64,000 nucleotides of DNA, from NCBI RefSeq assembly GCF_000282095.2, contig NZ_AKKC02000001.1, positions 124,001-188,000 on the forward strand. The letters run 5' to 3'. The notes beneath the pieces are model-generated. The model was not told the DNA's origin. It searched no databases and saw only the letters and a list, made by a program, of their open reading frames with translations. Position numbers and translations under genes: made by a program. Within the stretch, counting starts at the first letter, position 1. Each line of letters opens with the position of its first letter. This document shows positions 25,926 through 36,070 of this stretch, one piece after another. The DNA is from Rhizobium sp. CF080 (GTDB lineage: Bacteria; Pseudomonadota; Alphaproteobacteria; Rhizobiales; Rhizobiaceae).

Positions 25926-26942
25926 TTGGGCGTCGTCATACCGCTTGAAGAAGGCAAAAACAAACTGGCATCCGTCAAACCGCTGGTGGATCTGACCAAG
26001 GCGGACATGGATCGGGTCAACCAGTTGATCCTGTCCAAGGCCGGCTCCGACGTGCAGATGATCCCGGAAGTTGCCAACCACCTGATCTCCTCCGGCGGCA
26101 AGCGGCTGCGGCCGATGCTGACGCTCGCCTCTGCTGCCCTGTTCGGCTACCAGGGCGACGGCCATGTGAAGCTTGCGACCAGCGTCGAGTTCATGCACAC
26201 GGCAACGCTTCTCCACGACGACGTGGTGGACGAAAGCGACCTGCGCCGCGGGCGTTCCACCGCCCGGATGATCTGGGGCAATCAGGCAAGCGTTCTGGTC
26301 GGTGATTTCCTGCTCGGCCAGGCTTTCCGGATGATGGTGGATGTAGGCTCGCTCGAAGCGCTCGACGTGCTGTCGGCCGCAGCGTCCGTCATCGCCGAGG
26401 GGGAAGTGCTGCAGCTTTCCGTCGCCAAGAACATGGAAACGACCGAGGACGACTATCTTTCGGTCATCCGCGCCAAGACGGCGGCGCTGTTTGCCGCCGC
26501 CGCCGAAGTCGGCCCGATTATCGCCAATGCCGACAAGGCCGGCCGCGGCGCGCTGAAATCCTACGGCATGAACCTTGGCCTCGCCTTCCAGCTCGTCGAT
26601 GACGCGCTCGATTACGGCGGCAAGGCGGCCGATCTCGGCAAGAATGTCGGCGACGATTTCCGCGAGGGAAAGATCACGCTGCCCGTCATTCTCTCCTATC
26701 GCCGCGGCACCGAGGCCGAGCGCACCTTCTGGCGACAGGCGATCGAGAAGGGCGAAAGCAGCGACGAGAATCTCGAAAAGGCGCTCGGTCTGATCAACAA
26801 GTACGGCGCCTTGAACGACACGATCGGCCGGGCGCTGCATTACGGCACGATCGCCCGCGACGCGCTGGCGCCGCTGCCCGCCTCGCCGCTCAAGGCCGCT
26901 CTTCTCGAAGTCATCGACTTCTCGATCCAACGCGTGAACTGA
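25926..26942 (+). CDS. ispB: Polyprenyl diphosphate synthase (octaprenyl/decaprenyl type)
   Basis: 338-residue all-trans long-chain prenyl synthase; it makes the side chain used for ubiquinone. First aspartate-rich motif HDDVVDESD at 97-105, second LVDDALDY near 221-228, basic GGKRLRP at 58-64. The start is a TTG at 25926 with a strong GGGAGG seven bases upstream; the resulting MGVVIPLEEGKNKLASVKPL is typical for rhizobia. Product feeds UbiA at 0.3-1.2 kb. The chain length cannot be read from the sequence. Confidence 0.93.
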   Translation: MGVVIPLEEGKNKLASVKPLVDLTKADMDRVNQLILSKAGSDVQMIPEVANHLISSGGKRLRPMLTLASAALFGYQGDGHVKLATSVEFMHTATLLHDDVVDESDLRRGRSTARMIWGNQASVLVGDFLLGQAFRMMVDVGSLEALDVLSAAASVIAEGEVLQLSVAKNMETTEDDYLSVIRAKTAALFAAAAEVGPIIANADKAGRGALKSYGMNLGLAFQLVDDALDYGGKAADLGKNVGDDFREGKITLPVILSYRRGTEAERTFWRQAIEKGESSDENLEKALGLINKYGALNDTIGRALHYGTIARDALAPLPASPLKAALLEVIDFSIQRVN

Positions 26943-27105
26943 CGGCCAGCGTTCGTTGACGAAGGTGTGACCGGTGCCGCGCCTAAGCGGCGCTGGGGAT
27001 TTCCTTGCGGACGTGCTTCAAAAAAGCCATTCTATCGTGAATCAATAGGGCGGAATTGGCGGCGGTATTTCACCGAATCGCCATGCTCTTACGAAAGGCA
27101 TCTTT

Positions 27106-28941
27106 ATGCGGCAGAAATCCAGCCTTCTTCTGCTCTCCAGCGCGGCACTTGCAACCGTCCTCCTGTTCGGAACGGTCGCCAATGCGGCGACGGCGGAAGC
27201 GAAGCCCGCGGTGAAAGACACGGTGACGTTCGGTCCCGGCAACGTGAAGACGTTTTCCGGTGCGTTTCTGGCGGCCCGGACCGCCGACGTCGATCATGAC
27301 TACGACACCGCGATCGCGCTTTACCGCAAGGCGCTGGCTTTCGATCCTGCCAACATGGAAATCCGCGAACGGCTGATGATCTCGTTGCTGCTCAACGGCG
27401 ATTTCGACCAGGGACTCGCTGAGGCCAATGCGCTGAAGGATGACAACGCTGTCGAGCGGATCACCAAGATCGTCCGCGGCCTCGATGCCCTGCGCGACAA
27501 GAAGTTCGACACCGCCAAGAAAGTACTTGCCTATGAAGGCCCGAACGATCTCGACCGGTTGACCCACCAGCTTCTCTCCGCTTGGGCGGATATCGGTGCC
27601 GGCAAGGGCAAGCAGGCGATGGCCAGCATCACCAACCTCAAGGGACCGGCCTGGTACAAGGTGTTCACCGACTACCATATCGGCGCCATGGCACTCGTGA
27701 CCGGCGATATCGGCACCGCCCGGCAGCATCTCAATACCGCCGTCACCAACAAGGAAGCCGTCGCGACGGCGCCCGACACGTTCATGCGCGCGGTCATGGC
27801 GCTTGCCCGCCTCGAAGCGGCTGCCGGCAACAAGCAGAAGGCGCTTGACGCGATCTCCGTCGGCGACGGCATGGTCTCCAATTATGCGCCGTTGAAGGCC
27901 TTGCGCCAGAGCATCGAAAAGGGCGAGAAGCCCCAGCAGCAGGTGAGCAATGCCGCCGAAGGTGCTGCCAGCGTGCTGTTTTCGATCGGCGGCGCGCTGA
28001 ACCGCCAGGGCGCCGAAGACATGGTCTCGCTCTACCTGCAGATTTCCCACGCCCTCGACCCCAAGAGCGCCGACACGCTGATCCTGCTCGGCGGCATCGC
28101 CGAAAAGCTCAAGCAGCCGGAGCGCGCCATCAAGTTCTATGCCAGCGTTCCGGCCGATTCGCCGATGCGCCGCATTTCCGAGCTGCAGCTCGGCGTGACG
28201 CTTTCCGACACCGGCAAGGTGGACGAAGCCAAGCAGCATCTGAAGTCGCTGATCGATTCCGATCCATCCGACATCCGCAGCTACATCGCCTATGGCAGCG
28301 TGCTTTCCGACGCCAAGGACTACAAGGCGATGGCGGAAAACTACGACAAGGCCGCCCAGGTCATCGGACCGGTGCCGAAGCCGGGCGACTGGACCATCTT
28401 CTTCCAGCGCGGCATTGCGTATGAGCGGCTGAAGAACTGGGAAAAGGCCGAGCCGAGCTTCCGCAAGGCGCTGGAGCTCAATCCGGAGCAGCCGCAGGTC
28501 CTGAACTATCTCGGCTATTCGCTGGTCGACATGAGCAAGAATCTCGATGAAGGCCTCGGCATGATCAAGCGGGCCGTCGATGCGCGGCCCGATGACGGCT
28601 ATATCGTCGATTCGCTCGGCTGGGCCTATTTCCGCATGGGCAAGTTCGACGACGCCGTGACCGAACTCGAACGCGCGGTGCAGCTGCGCGCCGGCGATTC
28701 GACGATCAACGACCATCTCGGCGATTCCTACTGGCGCGTCGGGCGCAAGCTCGAAGCCGTCTACCAGTGGAACCGGGCGCTGATCTCGGAAGGCGAGGAT
28801 ATCAACCGCGAGCAGATCAAGGAGAAGATCGAGAAGGGCCTTGCGCCGCTCGATCCGAACGCGACGACGGCCGACCGCAGCCCGACAGAGCCGGTGGCAC
28901 CAGCACCGCCGGTGCCTGCCAATCCAGACAAGAAATCCTGA
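27106..28941 (+). CDS. Secreted TPR-repeat protein
   Basis: 611 residues. Signal peptide (LLLLSSAALATVLLFGTVANA), then tetratricopeptide repeats over most of the length, clearest at HDYDTAIALYRKALAFDPAN and NWEKAEPSFRKALELNPEQP, and a proline-rich tail ending VPANPDKKS. Likely periplasmic scaffold; no catalytic motif. It heads a cluster: ispE begins five bases after its stop, and moaB follows ispE by ten bases, so the three are probably cotranscribed. Confidence 0.88.
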   Translation: MRQKSSLLLLSSAALATVLLFGTVANAATAEAKPAVKDTVTFGPGNVKTFSGAFLAARTADVDHDYDTAIALYRKALAFDPANMEIRERLMISLLLNGDFDQGLAEANALKDDNAVERITKIVRGLDALRDKKFDTAKKVLAYEGPNDLDRLTHQLLSAWADIGAGKGKQAMASITNLKGPAWYKVFTDYHIGAMALVTGDIGTARQHLNTAVTNKEAVATAPDTFMRAVMALARLEAAAGNKQKALDAISVGDGMVSNYAPLKALRQSIEKGEKPQQQVSNAAEGAASVLFSIGGALNRQGAEDMVSLYLQISHALDPKSADTLILLGGIAEKLKQPERAIKFYASVPADSPMRRISELQLGVTLSDTGKVDEAKQHLKSLIDSDPSDIRSYIAYGSVLSDAKDYKAMAENYDKAAQVIGPVPKPGDWTIFFQRGIAYERLKNWEKAEPSFRKALELNPEQPQVLNYLGYSLVDMSKNLDEGLGMIKRAVDARPDDGYIVDSLGWAYFRMGKFDDAVTELERAVQLRAGDSTINDHLGDSYWRVGRKLEAVYQWNRALISEGEDINREQIKEKIEKGLAPLDPNATTADRSPTEPVAPAPPVPANPDKKS

Positions 28942-28946
28942 CGCGC

Positions 28947-29861
28947 ATGTTTCTGGACAATGTGTCGTCCGACAACTGGCTCGCCGACAAGGCGAGCCTT
29001 TTCGAACTGGCGCCCGCCAAGATCAACCTCGCCCTGCATGTGACGGGCCAGCGAGCCGACGGTTATCACCTGCTCGAGAGCATCGTGACCTTTGCCGACA
29101 CCGGCGATCGGCTGGCTTTCAGCGATGCGGATGCCGACGATTTTTCCGTGTCCGGCCGTTTTGCTTCGCTGCTGCCGACCTCTGCCGAAGGCAGGCATGG
29201 CAACCTCGTGCTGAAAGCCCGCGACATCCTGCGCAAGGCGTTGGAGGATAAGGGTGTTTCAACAACGCCGGTTGCCATCCATCTCGAAAAGAACCTACCG
29301 GTCGCAGCGGGCATCGGCGGCGGCTCGGCGGATGCGGCAGCCGCCCTTCGCGGCCTGATGCGTTTCTGGAATGCCAGCCTGCCGGATGCGGAACTGGCAA
29401 TGCTCTGTCTTTCGCTCGGCGCCGACGTGCCGATGTGCCTCAGGGGCGAGCCGCTGATGGCCAGGGGGATCGGCGAGGACCTGACTGCGCTTCCCGGCCT
29501 GCCCTCGCTGGCGCTGGTGCTCGGCAATCCGCTGGTGGGGGTCTCGACGCCCGACATTTTCCGCCGCCTGACGCAGAAGGACAATCCGCCGATCGGCGAG
29601 CTCGACAGCGACTGGATCGGCTTTCTGAGGACGCTGCGCAACGATCTCGAACCACCTGCGCGCTCGCTGGTGCGGGAAATCGACCAGATTTCCAGCCTGA
29701 TCGGCGCCGAGGGCACGATGCTGACGCGGATGTCCGGTTCGGGCGCCACCTGTTTCGGGATATTTCCTTCCTTTGAAGCGTCCGAAAAGGCAGTGGAAAG
29801 CCTTAACGGCCAGAAGCCCGAGTGGTATTTTCAGGCGGTGAGAACCGTTGGCCAGGGCTAG
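28947..29861 (+). CDS. ispE: 4-diphosphocytidyl-2-C-methyl-D-erythritol kinase
   Basis: Fourth enzyme of the MEP isoprenoid pathway, phosphorylating CDP-methylerythritol. 304 residues of the GHMP kinase family: APAKINLALHV near the start, ATP loop LPVAAGIGGGSADAAA at 117-132, and the late glycine motif RMSGSGATCFGIF. The ATG at 28947 directly follows the TPR gene; the frame extends upstream inside that gene but is not family-like there. Supplies precursors to the polyprenyl synthase encoded just upstream. Confidence 0.95.
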   Translation: MFLDNVSSDNWLADKASLFELAPAKINLALHVTGQRADGYHLLESIVTFADTGDRLAFSDADADDFSVSGRFASLLPTSAEGRHGNLVLKARDILRKALEDKGVSTTPVAIHLEKNLPVAAGIGGGSADAAAALRGLMRFWNASLPDAELAMLCLSLGADVPMCLRGEPLMARGIGEDLTALPGLPSLALVLGNPLVGVSTPDIFRRLTQKDNPPIGELDSDWIGFLRTLRNDLEPPARSLVREIDQISSLIGAEGTMLTRMSGSGATCFGIFPSFEASEKAVESLNGQKPEWYFQAVRTVGQG

Positions 29862-29871
29862 AGAAAACCCA

Positions 29872-30420
29872 ATGAACCGGATCGACGACACCCGCTCCTT
29901 CATCCCCGTCGGCATCGCCGTGCTGACCGTCTCCGACACGCGCACGCTTGCCGACGACAAGTCCGGCGACACACTGGTCGGGCGGATCGCGGAAGCAGGC
30001 CACGAGCTGAAGGCGCGCGCGATCGTGCCCGACGACAAGGACCGGATCGCCGGTCAGGTGCGGGAATGGACGCTCGATCCGGAGATCGACGTGGTGATTA
30101 CGACGGGCGGGACCGGCTTTACCGGCCGGGACGTGACGCCTGAAGCGCTGGAGCCGCTGTTCGAAAAGCGCATGGACGGCTTTTCCGAAGTGTTCCACCG
30201 GATTTCCTATGACAAGATCGGCACGTCGACGATCCAGTCGCGGGCGACCGGCGGCGTGGCGAACGCCACCTTCATCTTCGTGCTGCCGGGTTCGCCCGGG
30301 GCCTGCAAGGACGCCTGGGACGGCATCCTGAAGGCGCAGCTCGACTACCGCCACATGCCCTGCAATTTCATCGAAATCATGCCGCGGCTCGACGAGCACC
30401 TGAAGCGCGGCGGCAAGTAG
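29872..30420 (+). CDS. moaB: Molybdenum cofactor biosynthesis protein B
   Basis: 182-residue MoaB/MogA-fold protein of molybdopterin synthesis (adenylylation or a related step). Conserved nucleotide/molybdopterin loop TTGGTGFTGRDVTPEAL and the later ATGGVANATFIFVLPGSPGAC. ATG at 29872 follows AGAGAAA; a TTG at 29848 inside ispE is unlikely. Last gene of the TPR-ispE-moaB run; it converges with the next gene, three bases apart. Confidence 0.92.
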   Translation: MNRIDDTRSFIPVGIAVLTVSDTRTLADDKSGDTLVGRIAEAGHELKARAIVPDDKDRIAGQVREWTLDPEIDVVITTGGTGFTGRDVTPEALEPLFEKRMDGFSEVFHRISYDKIGTSTIQSRATGGVANATFIFVLPGSPGACKDAWDGILKAQLDYRHMPCNFIEIMPRLDEHLKRGGK

Positions 30421-30423
30421 GTC

Positions 30424-30942
30424 TTAGCGGATAGCCGCCGCAACCCAGGCCGGAATCATCTCGCTTGCCAGCTTCGACACCTTCTGGCCCCGCACCAGGG
30501 TTTCCAGATCCATCCCCGACTTTGCCAGCGCGATCGCCTGCCGCTTCGGCAGCAGCATTCCGTATTCCAACGGCGGAACGGCGCGGCCGATGCGCTTGAA
30601 GAACGGCCGTCGATAATTGCGCGAAGGCGCGAAGCGAGCCGGCTGCCTGTTGAGCGCGATATATTCCATCACCTCGTCGATCCAGCCGCCCTGCAACCGG
30701 GCGCCGGGCTCCACGAGCAGCAGCCACTCGCCGCGGGCGCCACGAAGAATATCCTTGATGTCCCAATGGCCGTAAAAACGGCAACCGGCCGCATCGGCGA
30801 CGCGGGAGGAACCGTCCCGCGAACCGTGATCGAGCACCACGACGTCGCTCACAAGTCCTTCCACCGCAGCGGAAACGAGCACTGAGAGCGTCTGCGCCAG
30901 CTCGGATTCCTGATCGCGGCATTCCATGATGACAGTCAGCAT
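30424..30942 (-). CDS. Glycosyltransferase family 2-like protein
   Basis: 172 residues, a short GT-A-like fold: MLTVIMECRDQESELAQTL, then VVLDHGSRDGSSRVADAAG, which is the nucleotide-sugar region, and GEWLLLVEPGARLQGGW in place of the usual DxD. The canonical DxD is not obvious, so activity is doubtful. ATG at 30942 chosen because the family begins there; in-frame ATGs up to 31017 exist. Divergent from the radical SAM gene. Confidence 0.72.
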   Translation of the reverse strand: MLTVIMECRDQESELAQTLSVLVSAAVEGLVSDVVVLDHGSRDGSSRVADAAGCRFYGHWDIKDILRGARGEWLLLVEPGARLQGGWIDEVMEYIALNRQPARFAPSRNYRRPFFKRIGRAVPPLEYGMLLPKRQAIALAKSGMDLETLVRGQKVSKLASEMIPAWVAAAIR

Positions 30943-31074
30943 TCCTGACATGTAACGCATTGCAACACGGAACGCCAGAAATGCGGGTTTCAAATTTTGT
31001 TCTTGCAATGTTCTCATTTCGGCGCTAGGAATTTAATCATCAGGAACGGGAAATTTCCCCTTCAGGAGCTAACC

Positions 31075-32232
31075 ATGAACGAGCTGCATCAATTGCGGCA
31101 GGACGCTTTTGCGCCTGCTCATACGGCTGATATTGCCGATGCGTTGGTCAAATCCTCCGGGCTTCGGGTGGAGATCGACCGACGTCGCGGGCGCGGCGCG
31201 GGGCTCAATCCGAGTGGCCGTTTCGAGGAGGAGCGCCGCGAGGCATTCGACGACGGCTGGCAGACGCTGGAGGAGCTCGAACCGTTCAAGACCGAGGTGC
31301 AGGTGGAAAAACCGCGCACCGCGATCACCCGCAATGAATCGCCGGATCTTTCCTTCGACCGCTCGATCAATCCCTATCGCGGCTGCGAACATGGCTGCAT
31401 CTATTGCTTCGCCCGGCCGACCCACAGTTTCATGGGGCTTTCTCCGGGTCTCGACTTCGAATCGAAACTGTTTGCCAAGCCGGACGTGCCGAAACTGCTC
31501 GAGCGGGAGCTGAGCCGGCCGGATTACAAGGTACGGGCGATCGCGATCGGCACCAATACCGATCCCTATCAGCCGATCGAACGGGAATGGCGGATCATGC
31601 GGCAGATCCTCGAAGTGCTGCAGAAGGCCAATCATCCCGTCGCGATCGTCACCAAGTCGGCGCTGATCACCCGCGATATCGATATTCTCGCCGACATGGC
31701 ATCCAAGGGGCTCGCGAAGGTCGGGATTTCGGTCACCACTCTCGACCGCAAGCTTGCCCGCACCATGGAGCCGCGCGCCTCGACCCCTCCCAAGCGCCTC
31801 TCAGCCATCAAGGCGTTGACCGAAGCCGGTATTCCGACCGCGGTCATGGTGGCACCCGTCATTCCGGCGCTCAACGACCATGAGATCGAGCGTATCCTCG
31901 ACGCCGGCCATGCGGCAGGGGCGACGGAAGCAAGTTACGTGCTCCTGCGCCTGCCGCTGGAAGTGAGCCCCCTCTTCCGCGACTGGCTGCTGCAGAACTA
32001 TCCGGACCGCTACCGGCATGTGATGTCGCTCGTCCGTTCGATGCGCGGCGGTAAGGATTACGACGCCGAATGGGGCAAGCGGATGAAAGGTGCCGGTCCC
32101 TATGCCTGGCAGATCGGCCGGCGTTTCGAGATGGCGACCAAACGGCTCGGCATGGTTCGGCGCGGCCTGCCGCTACGCGACGACATCTTCCTGCGCCCCG
32201 ACGGCGGCGGCATCCAGCTCTCGCTGCTCTGA
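31075..32232 (+). CDS. PA0069-family radical SAM protein
   Basis: 385 residues. The radical SAM cluster motif is CEHGCIYC (Cys104, 108, 111) in the context [19 protein letters not shown], characteristic of the PA0069 family, followed by the SAM-binding [10 protein letters not shown]. Substrate unknown; relatives include spore photoproduct lyase-like proteins. ATG at 31075 with AGGAG seven bases upstream. Confidence 0.9.
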   Translation: MNELHQLRQDAFAPAHTADIADALVKSSGLRVEIDRRRGRGAGLNPSGRFEEERREAFDDGWQTLEELEPFKTEVQVEKPRTAITRNESPDLSFDRSINPYRGCEHGCIYCFARPTHSFMGLSPGLDFESKLFAKPDVPKLLERELSRPDYKVRAIAIGTNTDPYQPIEREWRIMRQILEVLQKANHPVAIVTKSALITRDIDILADMASKGLAKVGISVTTLDRKLARTMEPRASTPPKRLSAIKALTEAGIPTAVMVAPVIPALNDHEIERILDAGHAAGATEASYVLLRLPLEVSPLFRDWLLQNYPDRYRHVMSLVRSMRGGKDYDAEWGKRMKGAGPYAWQIGRRFEMATKRLGMVRRGLPLRDDIFLRPDGGGIQLSLL

Positions 32233-32398
32233 TCTGACCGGCTTCCGGTCCGATTGCGAATCTCAATTTTCGACGCGACCCGCCCTGTCCCCGCGTCGGA
32301 AAACACCCCGGCTCCACCGCCGCCCCTCGGTGGATAGCGACGCCGCAATCGCCCGCCGGGGGTTGCAGGAGGTCGGGACGACGTGCGAGGTTGCCGCC

Positions 32399-33067
32399 AT
32401 GTTACCTCGCACGTCGCCCGATTCTCCGATGCTTTTCGAAGACGTTCCGCTGGTTCCGGATTTCAGTCTGGAGCTCGTGGCACGGCAGGCCGGCCAGTGG
32501 CCGGTCGCGGGCACCGACGAGGCAGGACGCGGGCCTCTGGCAGGCCCGGTCGTTGCCGCCGCCGTCATCCTCGACCCTGACAATATCCCGGACGGCCTCA
32601 ACGATTCCAAGCAGCTCACCGCCAACCAGCGGGAAGTTCTGTTCGAGGCGATCATGGCGACGGCGGAAGTATCGATCGCAGCATCCGGTCCTCGCCATAT
32701 CGACGAACGCAACATCCTGCGCGCCAGCCTCGACGCCATGCGCCGTGCGGTGGCCGGACTTGCCGTGACGCCTGCCTATGTGCTCGCCGACGGCCGCGAC
32801 GTGCCGCAAGGCCTCTGCTGCCCCGGCAAAGCGGTCATCAAGGGCGACGCCCGCTCGGTATCGATCGCCGCAGCCTCGATTATCGCCAAGGTCACCCGCG
32901 ACCGGATGATGACCCGCGCCCACCTGGTCTTCCCCGCCTACGGGTTTGCCAACCACGTCGGTTATGGGACGGCACAACATCGTGCCGGTATCGAGGCGCA
33001 TGGGCCGTGCTCGCTGCACCGGATGAGCTTCCGGCCGTTGAGGAAAGACGAGCCGGCGGAAGCTTGA
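32399..33067 (+). CDS. rnhB: Ribonuclease HII
   Basis: Removes RNA from RNA/DNA hybrids, including single ribonucleotides. 222 residues with [19 protein letters not shown] at 38-56 (Asp40, Glu41), LNDSKQLT, and a later acidic residue in YVLADGRD; family end [10 protein letters not shown]. Start ATG at 32399 preferred (GAGG upstream); ATG at 32429 is an alternative. Follows the radical SAM gene by 166 bases on the same strand. Confidence 0.95.
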   Translation: MLPRTSPDSPMLFEDVPLVPDFSLELVARQAGQWPVAGTDEAGRGPLAGPVVAAAVILDPDNIPDGLNDSKQLTANQREVLFEAIMATAEVSIAASGPRHIDERNILRASLDAMRRAVAGLAVTPAYVLADGRDVPQGLCCPGKAVIKGDARSVSIAAASIIAKVTRDRMMTRAHLVFPAYGFANHVGYGTAQHRAGIEAHGPCSLHRMSFRPLRKDEPAEA

Positions 33068-33099
33068 TACGCAGCAAGCCTCTCATTTCCTGATTTCCA

Positions 33100-33133
33100 A
33101 AAACAAAAAGGCCGGGGTTTCGCCCCGGCCTTT
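33100..33133 (-). terminator. Rho-independent terminator of the atp operon
   Basis: GGCCGGGG (33110-33117) and CCCCGGCC (33123-33130), extended by A-T pairs to 11 bp, with a 5-base loop. On the minus strand the stem is followed by TTTTTGTTTTT. It may also stop rnhB transcripts, but the T run on that side is short. Confidence 0.9.
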
Positions 33134-33154
33134 GGAAGTCTTATGTGATTGAAA

Positions 33155-33640
33155 TCAGTTCAATCGCGACTGCACCTTGCCGACGGCGTCCTTGAAGAGC
33201 GTGTCCTGGGTGGAGGCATCGGCCTTGCGGGCGATGACGCTCTGGGCGGCGGCGATGGCGAGGTCGACTGCGGCAGCGCGCACGGCGCCGATCGCTTCGG
33301 CTTCGGCCTGCTTGATCTTCTGCTCGGACAGCGCGTTGCGGCGGGTGACGAATTCGTCGGTCTTCTGGCGAGCTTCCTCGGTCAGCGCCGCGGCTTCACG
33401 CTCGGCGATGGCCACGATCTGGGCGGCTTCCGCTTCGGCTTCCTTGCGCTTGCGCTGGTATTCGGCGAGCAGGGTCTGGGCTTCCTCGCGCAGACGCTTG
33501 GCTTCGTCGAGTTCCTTGCTGATGTTGGCGGCGCGCTCGTCGAGCGACTTCGCCATCATGCCCGGCACCTTGAGATAGACGACCAGGGCCAGGAAAAGGA
33601 CGAGACCGACGAGTGCGAAAAATGTTGCATCGAATGCCAT
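33155..33640 (-). CDS. atpF: ATP synthase F0 subunit b
   Basis: 161 residues. One N-terminal membrane helix (FFALVGLVLFLALVVYLKV) and a long charged coiled coil (KRLREEAQTLLAEYQRKRKEAEAEAAQ) that forms the peripheral stalk. It lies four bases after the stop of the b' gene. As in other alphaproteobacteria there are two different b-type genes, so the stalk is a b-b' heterodimer. Confidence 0.95.
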   Translation of the reverse strand: MAFDATFFALVGLVLFLALVVYLKVPGMMAKSLDERAANISKELDEAKRLREEAQTLLAEYQRKRKEAEAEAAQIVAIAEREAAALTEEARQKTDEFVTRRNALSEQKIKQAEAEAIGAVRAAAVDLAIAAAQSVIARKADASTQDTLFKDAVGKVQSRLN

Positions 33641-33644
33641 CGGA

Positions 33645-34244
33645 TCAGGCCTCCGTCTTCGCGGCTGCGACCGCAGCCTTGATGTCGTCGCCGCTCGCCT
33701 TGGCGCCGATCAGCTGATCGACGATGGCGGTGGCGGTGTCTTCGGCAATCTGGCCGACTTCGGCAAAGGCCTTCGCCTTGATTTCGCCGATGCGGGTTTC
33801 GGCCGCAGCAAGCTTGTCGGCAAGTTCGGCTTCGATCGCGGTGCGGTCGGCGGCAGCCTTGGTCTTGGCGGCTTCGCGAGCGGTTTCGGCGATCTTGTGG
33901 CCCTTGGAACGAGCGGCAGCCAGTTCCCTTTCATAGGTCTCGACGGCAGCGTCCGCTTCTGCCTTCAGGCGGGCGGCTTCGTCGAGATCCTGGGCGATCC
34001 GGTCGTGGCGGTGTTCGAGAATACCGCCGACGCGTGGAACGATGACCTTCTTCATCAGAAGATAGAAAAGGCCGAAAGTGATGACGAGCCAAAGCAGCTG
34101 CGACGAGAAATGGGTCGCGTCGAACGGCGGAAAGGTGCCGCCGCCATGGTCAGCGCCGGTTTCGGTATGCGCTCCGCCAGCAGGCGCGGCATGCGGATCA
34201 GTAGCGGCCGGCGCGGTCTGCGCATATGCCGAGGTCACGAACAT
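33645..34244 (-). CDS. atpG: ATP synthase F0 subunit b'
   Basis: 199 residues, the divergent b' subunit found in photosynthetic and alphaproteobacterial F-ATPases. An N-terminal extension rich in Ala, His and Gly ([20 protein letters not shown]) precedes the membrane helix ([18 protein letters not shown]) and a coiled coil. GGAGG lies five bases before the ATG at 34244; ATG 34247 and GTG 34250 are also in frame. Some databases use the symbol atpF2 or atpX. Confidence 0.92.
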   Translation of the reverse strand: MFVTSAYAQTAPAATDPHAAPAGGAHTETGADHGGGTFPPFDATHFSSQLLWLVITFGLFYLLMKKVIVPRVGGILEHRHDRIAQDLDEAARLKAEADAAVETYERELAAARSKGHKIAETAREAAKTKAAADRTAIEAELADKLAAAETRIGEIKAKAFAEVGQIAEDTATAIVDQLIGAKASGDDIKAAVAAAKTEA

Positions 34245-34327
34245 CATCACCTCCAGGTGTATTCCAAATGCGAAGGATCACGGCGCGCTTTCTGCAAGCG
34301 GCCGCGATCCGAATTCCTGGACAGATC

Positions 34328-34555
34328 TTAGACTGCGTACAGGAGCAGGAGAGCGATGAGCAGCGAGAAGATGCCCAGAGCTTCCGTAACGGCGAAGCCG
34401 AACACCAGACGGCCGAACTGGCTGTCAGCGGCGGACGGGTTGCGCAGAGCGCCCGAGAGGTAGCTGCCGAAGATGTTGCCAAGGCCAAGAGCCGTGCCGG
34501 CCATGCCAAAGCAAGCCAGGCCTGCACCGATGAACTTTGCTGCTTCCGCTTCCAT
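34328..34555 (-). CDS. atpE: ATP synthase F0 subunit c
   Basis: 75-residue two-helix hairpin that builds the rotor ring. The polar loop has RNP at 38-40 and the proton-carrying Glu58 lies in AVTEALGIF of the second helix; the first helix has the GLGNIFG glycines. Glu rather than Asp is normal for this group. Directly between atpB and the b' gene. Confidence 0.97.
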   Translation of the reverse strand: MEAEAAKFIGAGLACFGMAGTALGLGNIFGSYLSGALRNPSAADSQFGRLVFGFAVTEALGIFSLLIALLLLYAV

Positions 34556-34623
34556 GAGAAACTCCTTCGAAATGGTTGTTGCGGCTGATGACTGACGCCT
34601 CAGGACGCCAATGTCGGTTATCC

Positions 34624-35376
34624 TTAGTGCCCGCCGGGATGGATCGCGTCATTGAGGTACATGCAAGTCAGCACCGCAAAGACGTAAGCCTGGAGGAAGG
34701 CGACGAGGAATTCGAGACCGGTCAGGGCGACCGTCATGATGAGAGGCAGAACTGCGCCGCCGATGCCGAGCGCGCCCATGGTTCCGAGCGAGGCAACGAA
34801 GCCCGCGAACACTTTGAGCGTGATGTGGCCGGCCAGCATGTTCGCAAAGAGACGAACCGACAGCGAAACCGGGCGGGACAGGAACGAGATGACTTCGATC
34901 GCGATGACGAGCGGCAGAAGCGCGCCCGGAACACCGCTCGGCACGAAGAGTTGCAGGAAATGCAGGCCGTGCTTGTAGAAGCCGTAAACGAGCACCGTGC
35001 CGATGACGAGCAATGCGAGCGCGAAGGTGACGATGATCTGGCTGGTGATCGTATAGAAATACGGGAACATGCCGAGCAGGTTGGCGGTCAGCACGAACAT
35101 GAACAGCGAGAAGACCAGCGGGAAGAACTTCATGCCGCTGCTGCCGGCGCCTTCGCGCAGCATGCCGGCGATGAATTCATAGGACATTTCCGCGACCGAC
35201 TGCGCCCGGCCGGGGATCAGGCCGCGCTGCGAGGTGGCGAAATACAGGAAGCCGGCGGCGCAGGCGACGGTTGCCACCATGAACAGAGATGCATTGGTAA
35301 AGGAGAAATCGATGCCGCCGATCTCGATCGGAACGATCTTGCTGATCTGGAACTGATGGATCGGATCGTTTGCCAC
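34624..35376 (-). CDS. atpB: ATP synthase F0 subunit a
   Basis: 250-residue membrane subunit forming the proton half-channels. The essential arginine is in [12 protein letters not shown], and the last helices ([27 protein letters not shown]) carry the conserved Gln. GTG start at 35376 with GAGGTAG before it. Second gene of the operon after atpI. Confidence 0.96.
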   Translation of the reverse strand: MANDPIHQFQISKIVPIEIGGIDFSFTNASLFMVATVACAAGFLYFATSQRGLIPGRAQSVAEMSYEFIAGMLREGAGSSGMKFFPLVFSLFMFVLTANLLGMFPYFYTITSQIIVTFALALLVIGTVLVYGFYKHGLHFLQLFVPSGVPGALLPLVIAIEVISFLSRPVSLSVRLFANMLAGHITLKVFAGFVASLGTMGALGIGGAVLPLIMTVALTGLEFLVAFLQAYVFAVLTCMYLNDAIHPGGH

Positions 35377-35438
35377 CGTCTACCTCTTCATCCTTGGCCG
35401 CGCCAGGTCGGCCTAATTTTATTTCCGGAAACAGGGCC

Positions 35439-35804
35439 TCAACGGTCGCCGTTTCCGTTCTCATCTTTGCCGCTTTGCTGATCCATGGTCGGAGGCGGAG
35501 CCACCATTCCCACGGAACGAAGCACATTCAACACACCTGCACAGAAGCCGAGGAGGAGGAGAACAATCATCCCCCACGGCGCAGTGCCGGCAAAACGGTC
35601 GAGCAAAAAGCCCAGAATAGCCCCAACCGCGACTGCGGAGATGAACTCGGAGGAAAGCTTGAAGCCCAAGGCCATGCCTTTTCGGCTCTCCTCGGATTGC
35701 GCGTCCCTCTTCGCCTCTGCCGCGTCGTCAGCCTTCCTGTCCGCAAGTTTCGCGGACAAGCGCTTCCGGCGCTCTTCCAGACCATCGTCGCGGTGATCCG
35801 TCAT
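35439..35804 (-). CDS. atpI: AtpI/AtpZ family F0 assembly protein
   Basis: 121 residues: a charged N-terminal arm (ERRKRLSAKLADRKADDAAEAKRD), two membrane helices with GAILGFLLDRFAGTAPWG between them, and a short polar tail. AtpI-type proteins assist c-ring assembly and may carry Mg2+. First gene of the atpI-B-E-F'-F unit, which is expressed from the promoter at 35920-35948. The F1 genes are not in this window. Confidence 0.9.
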   Translation of the reverse strand: MTDHRDDGLEERRKRLSAKLADRKADDAAEAKRDAQSEESRKGMALGFKLSSEFISAVAVGAILGFLLDRFAGTAPWGMIVLLLLGFCAGVLNVLRSVGMVAPPPTMDQQSGKDENGNGDR

Positions 35805-35919
35805 GTGCGTCCTCCCCTATTTCTGCTTCCGGCACAACCGGTTTTATGCTTTCCAACCGCAAAAAAGTGCGATTGGCGAGGGATTTCGCGCCGTCCGGCC
35901 CGTTTTCAAGTCGCGCGCA

Positions 35920-35948
35920 ACATAGTTTTGCCCGCCCCCATAGTCAAG
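35920..35948 (-). promoter_or_regulatory. Promoter of the atpIBEF'F operon
   Basis: Minus strand: CTTGAC (35943-35948), a 17-base spacer, CTATGT (35920-35925). This is a near-ideal alphaproteobacterial housekeeping promoter and gives a leader of roughly 110 bases before atpI. Confidence 0.75.
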
Positions 35949-36040
35949 GCGTCCAAGACTCTTCATTCTCGGTAAATTAACTAAGCAAATTCAATTGCTT
36001 AAAACGGACACAACCGAAGCCGGGTAAAACTGTCGCGGGA

Positions 36041-36061
36041 ATCGCCGCCTGTTGCGGCGAT
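36041..36061 (-). terminator. Hairpin after the cell wall hydrolase gene
   Basis: ATCGCCGC (36041-36048) pairs with GCGGCGAT (36054-36061) over a 5-base loop, ten bases past the stop codon. Only a short T run follows some bases later, so it is a weak terminator candidate. Confidence 0.4.
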
Positions 36062-36070
36062 AAAGACTGC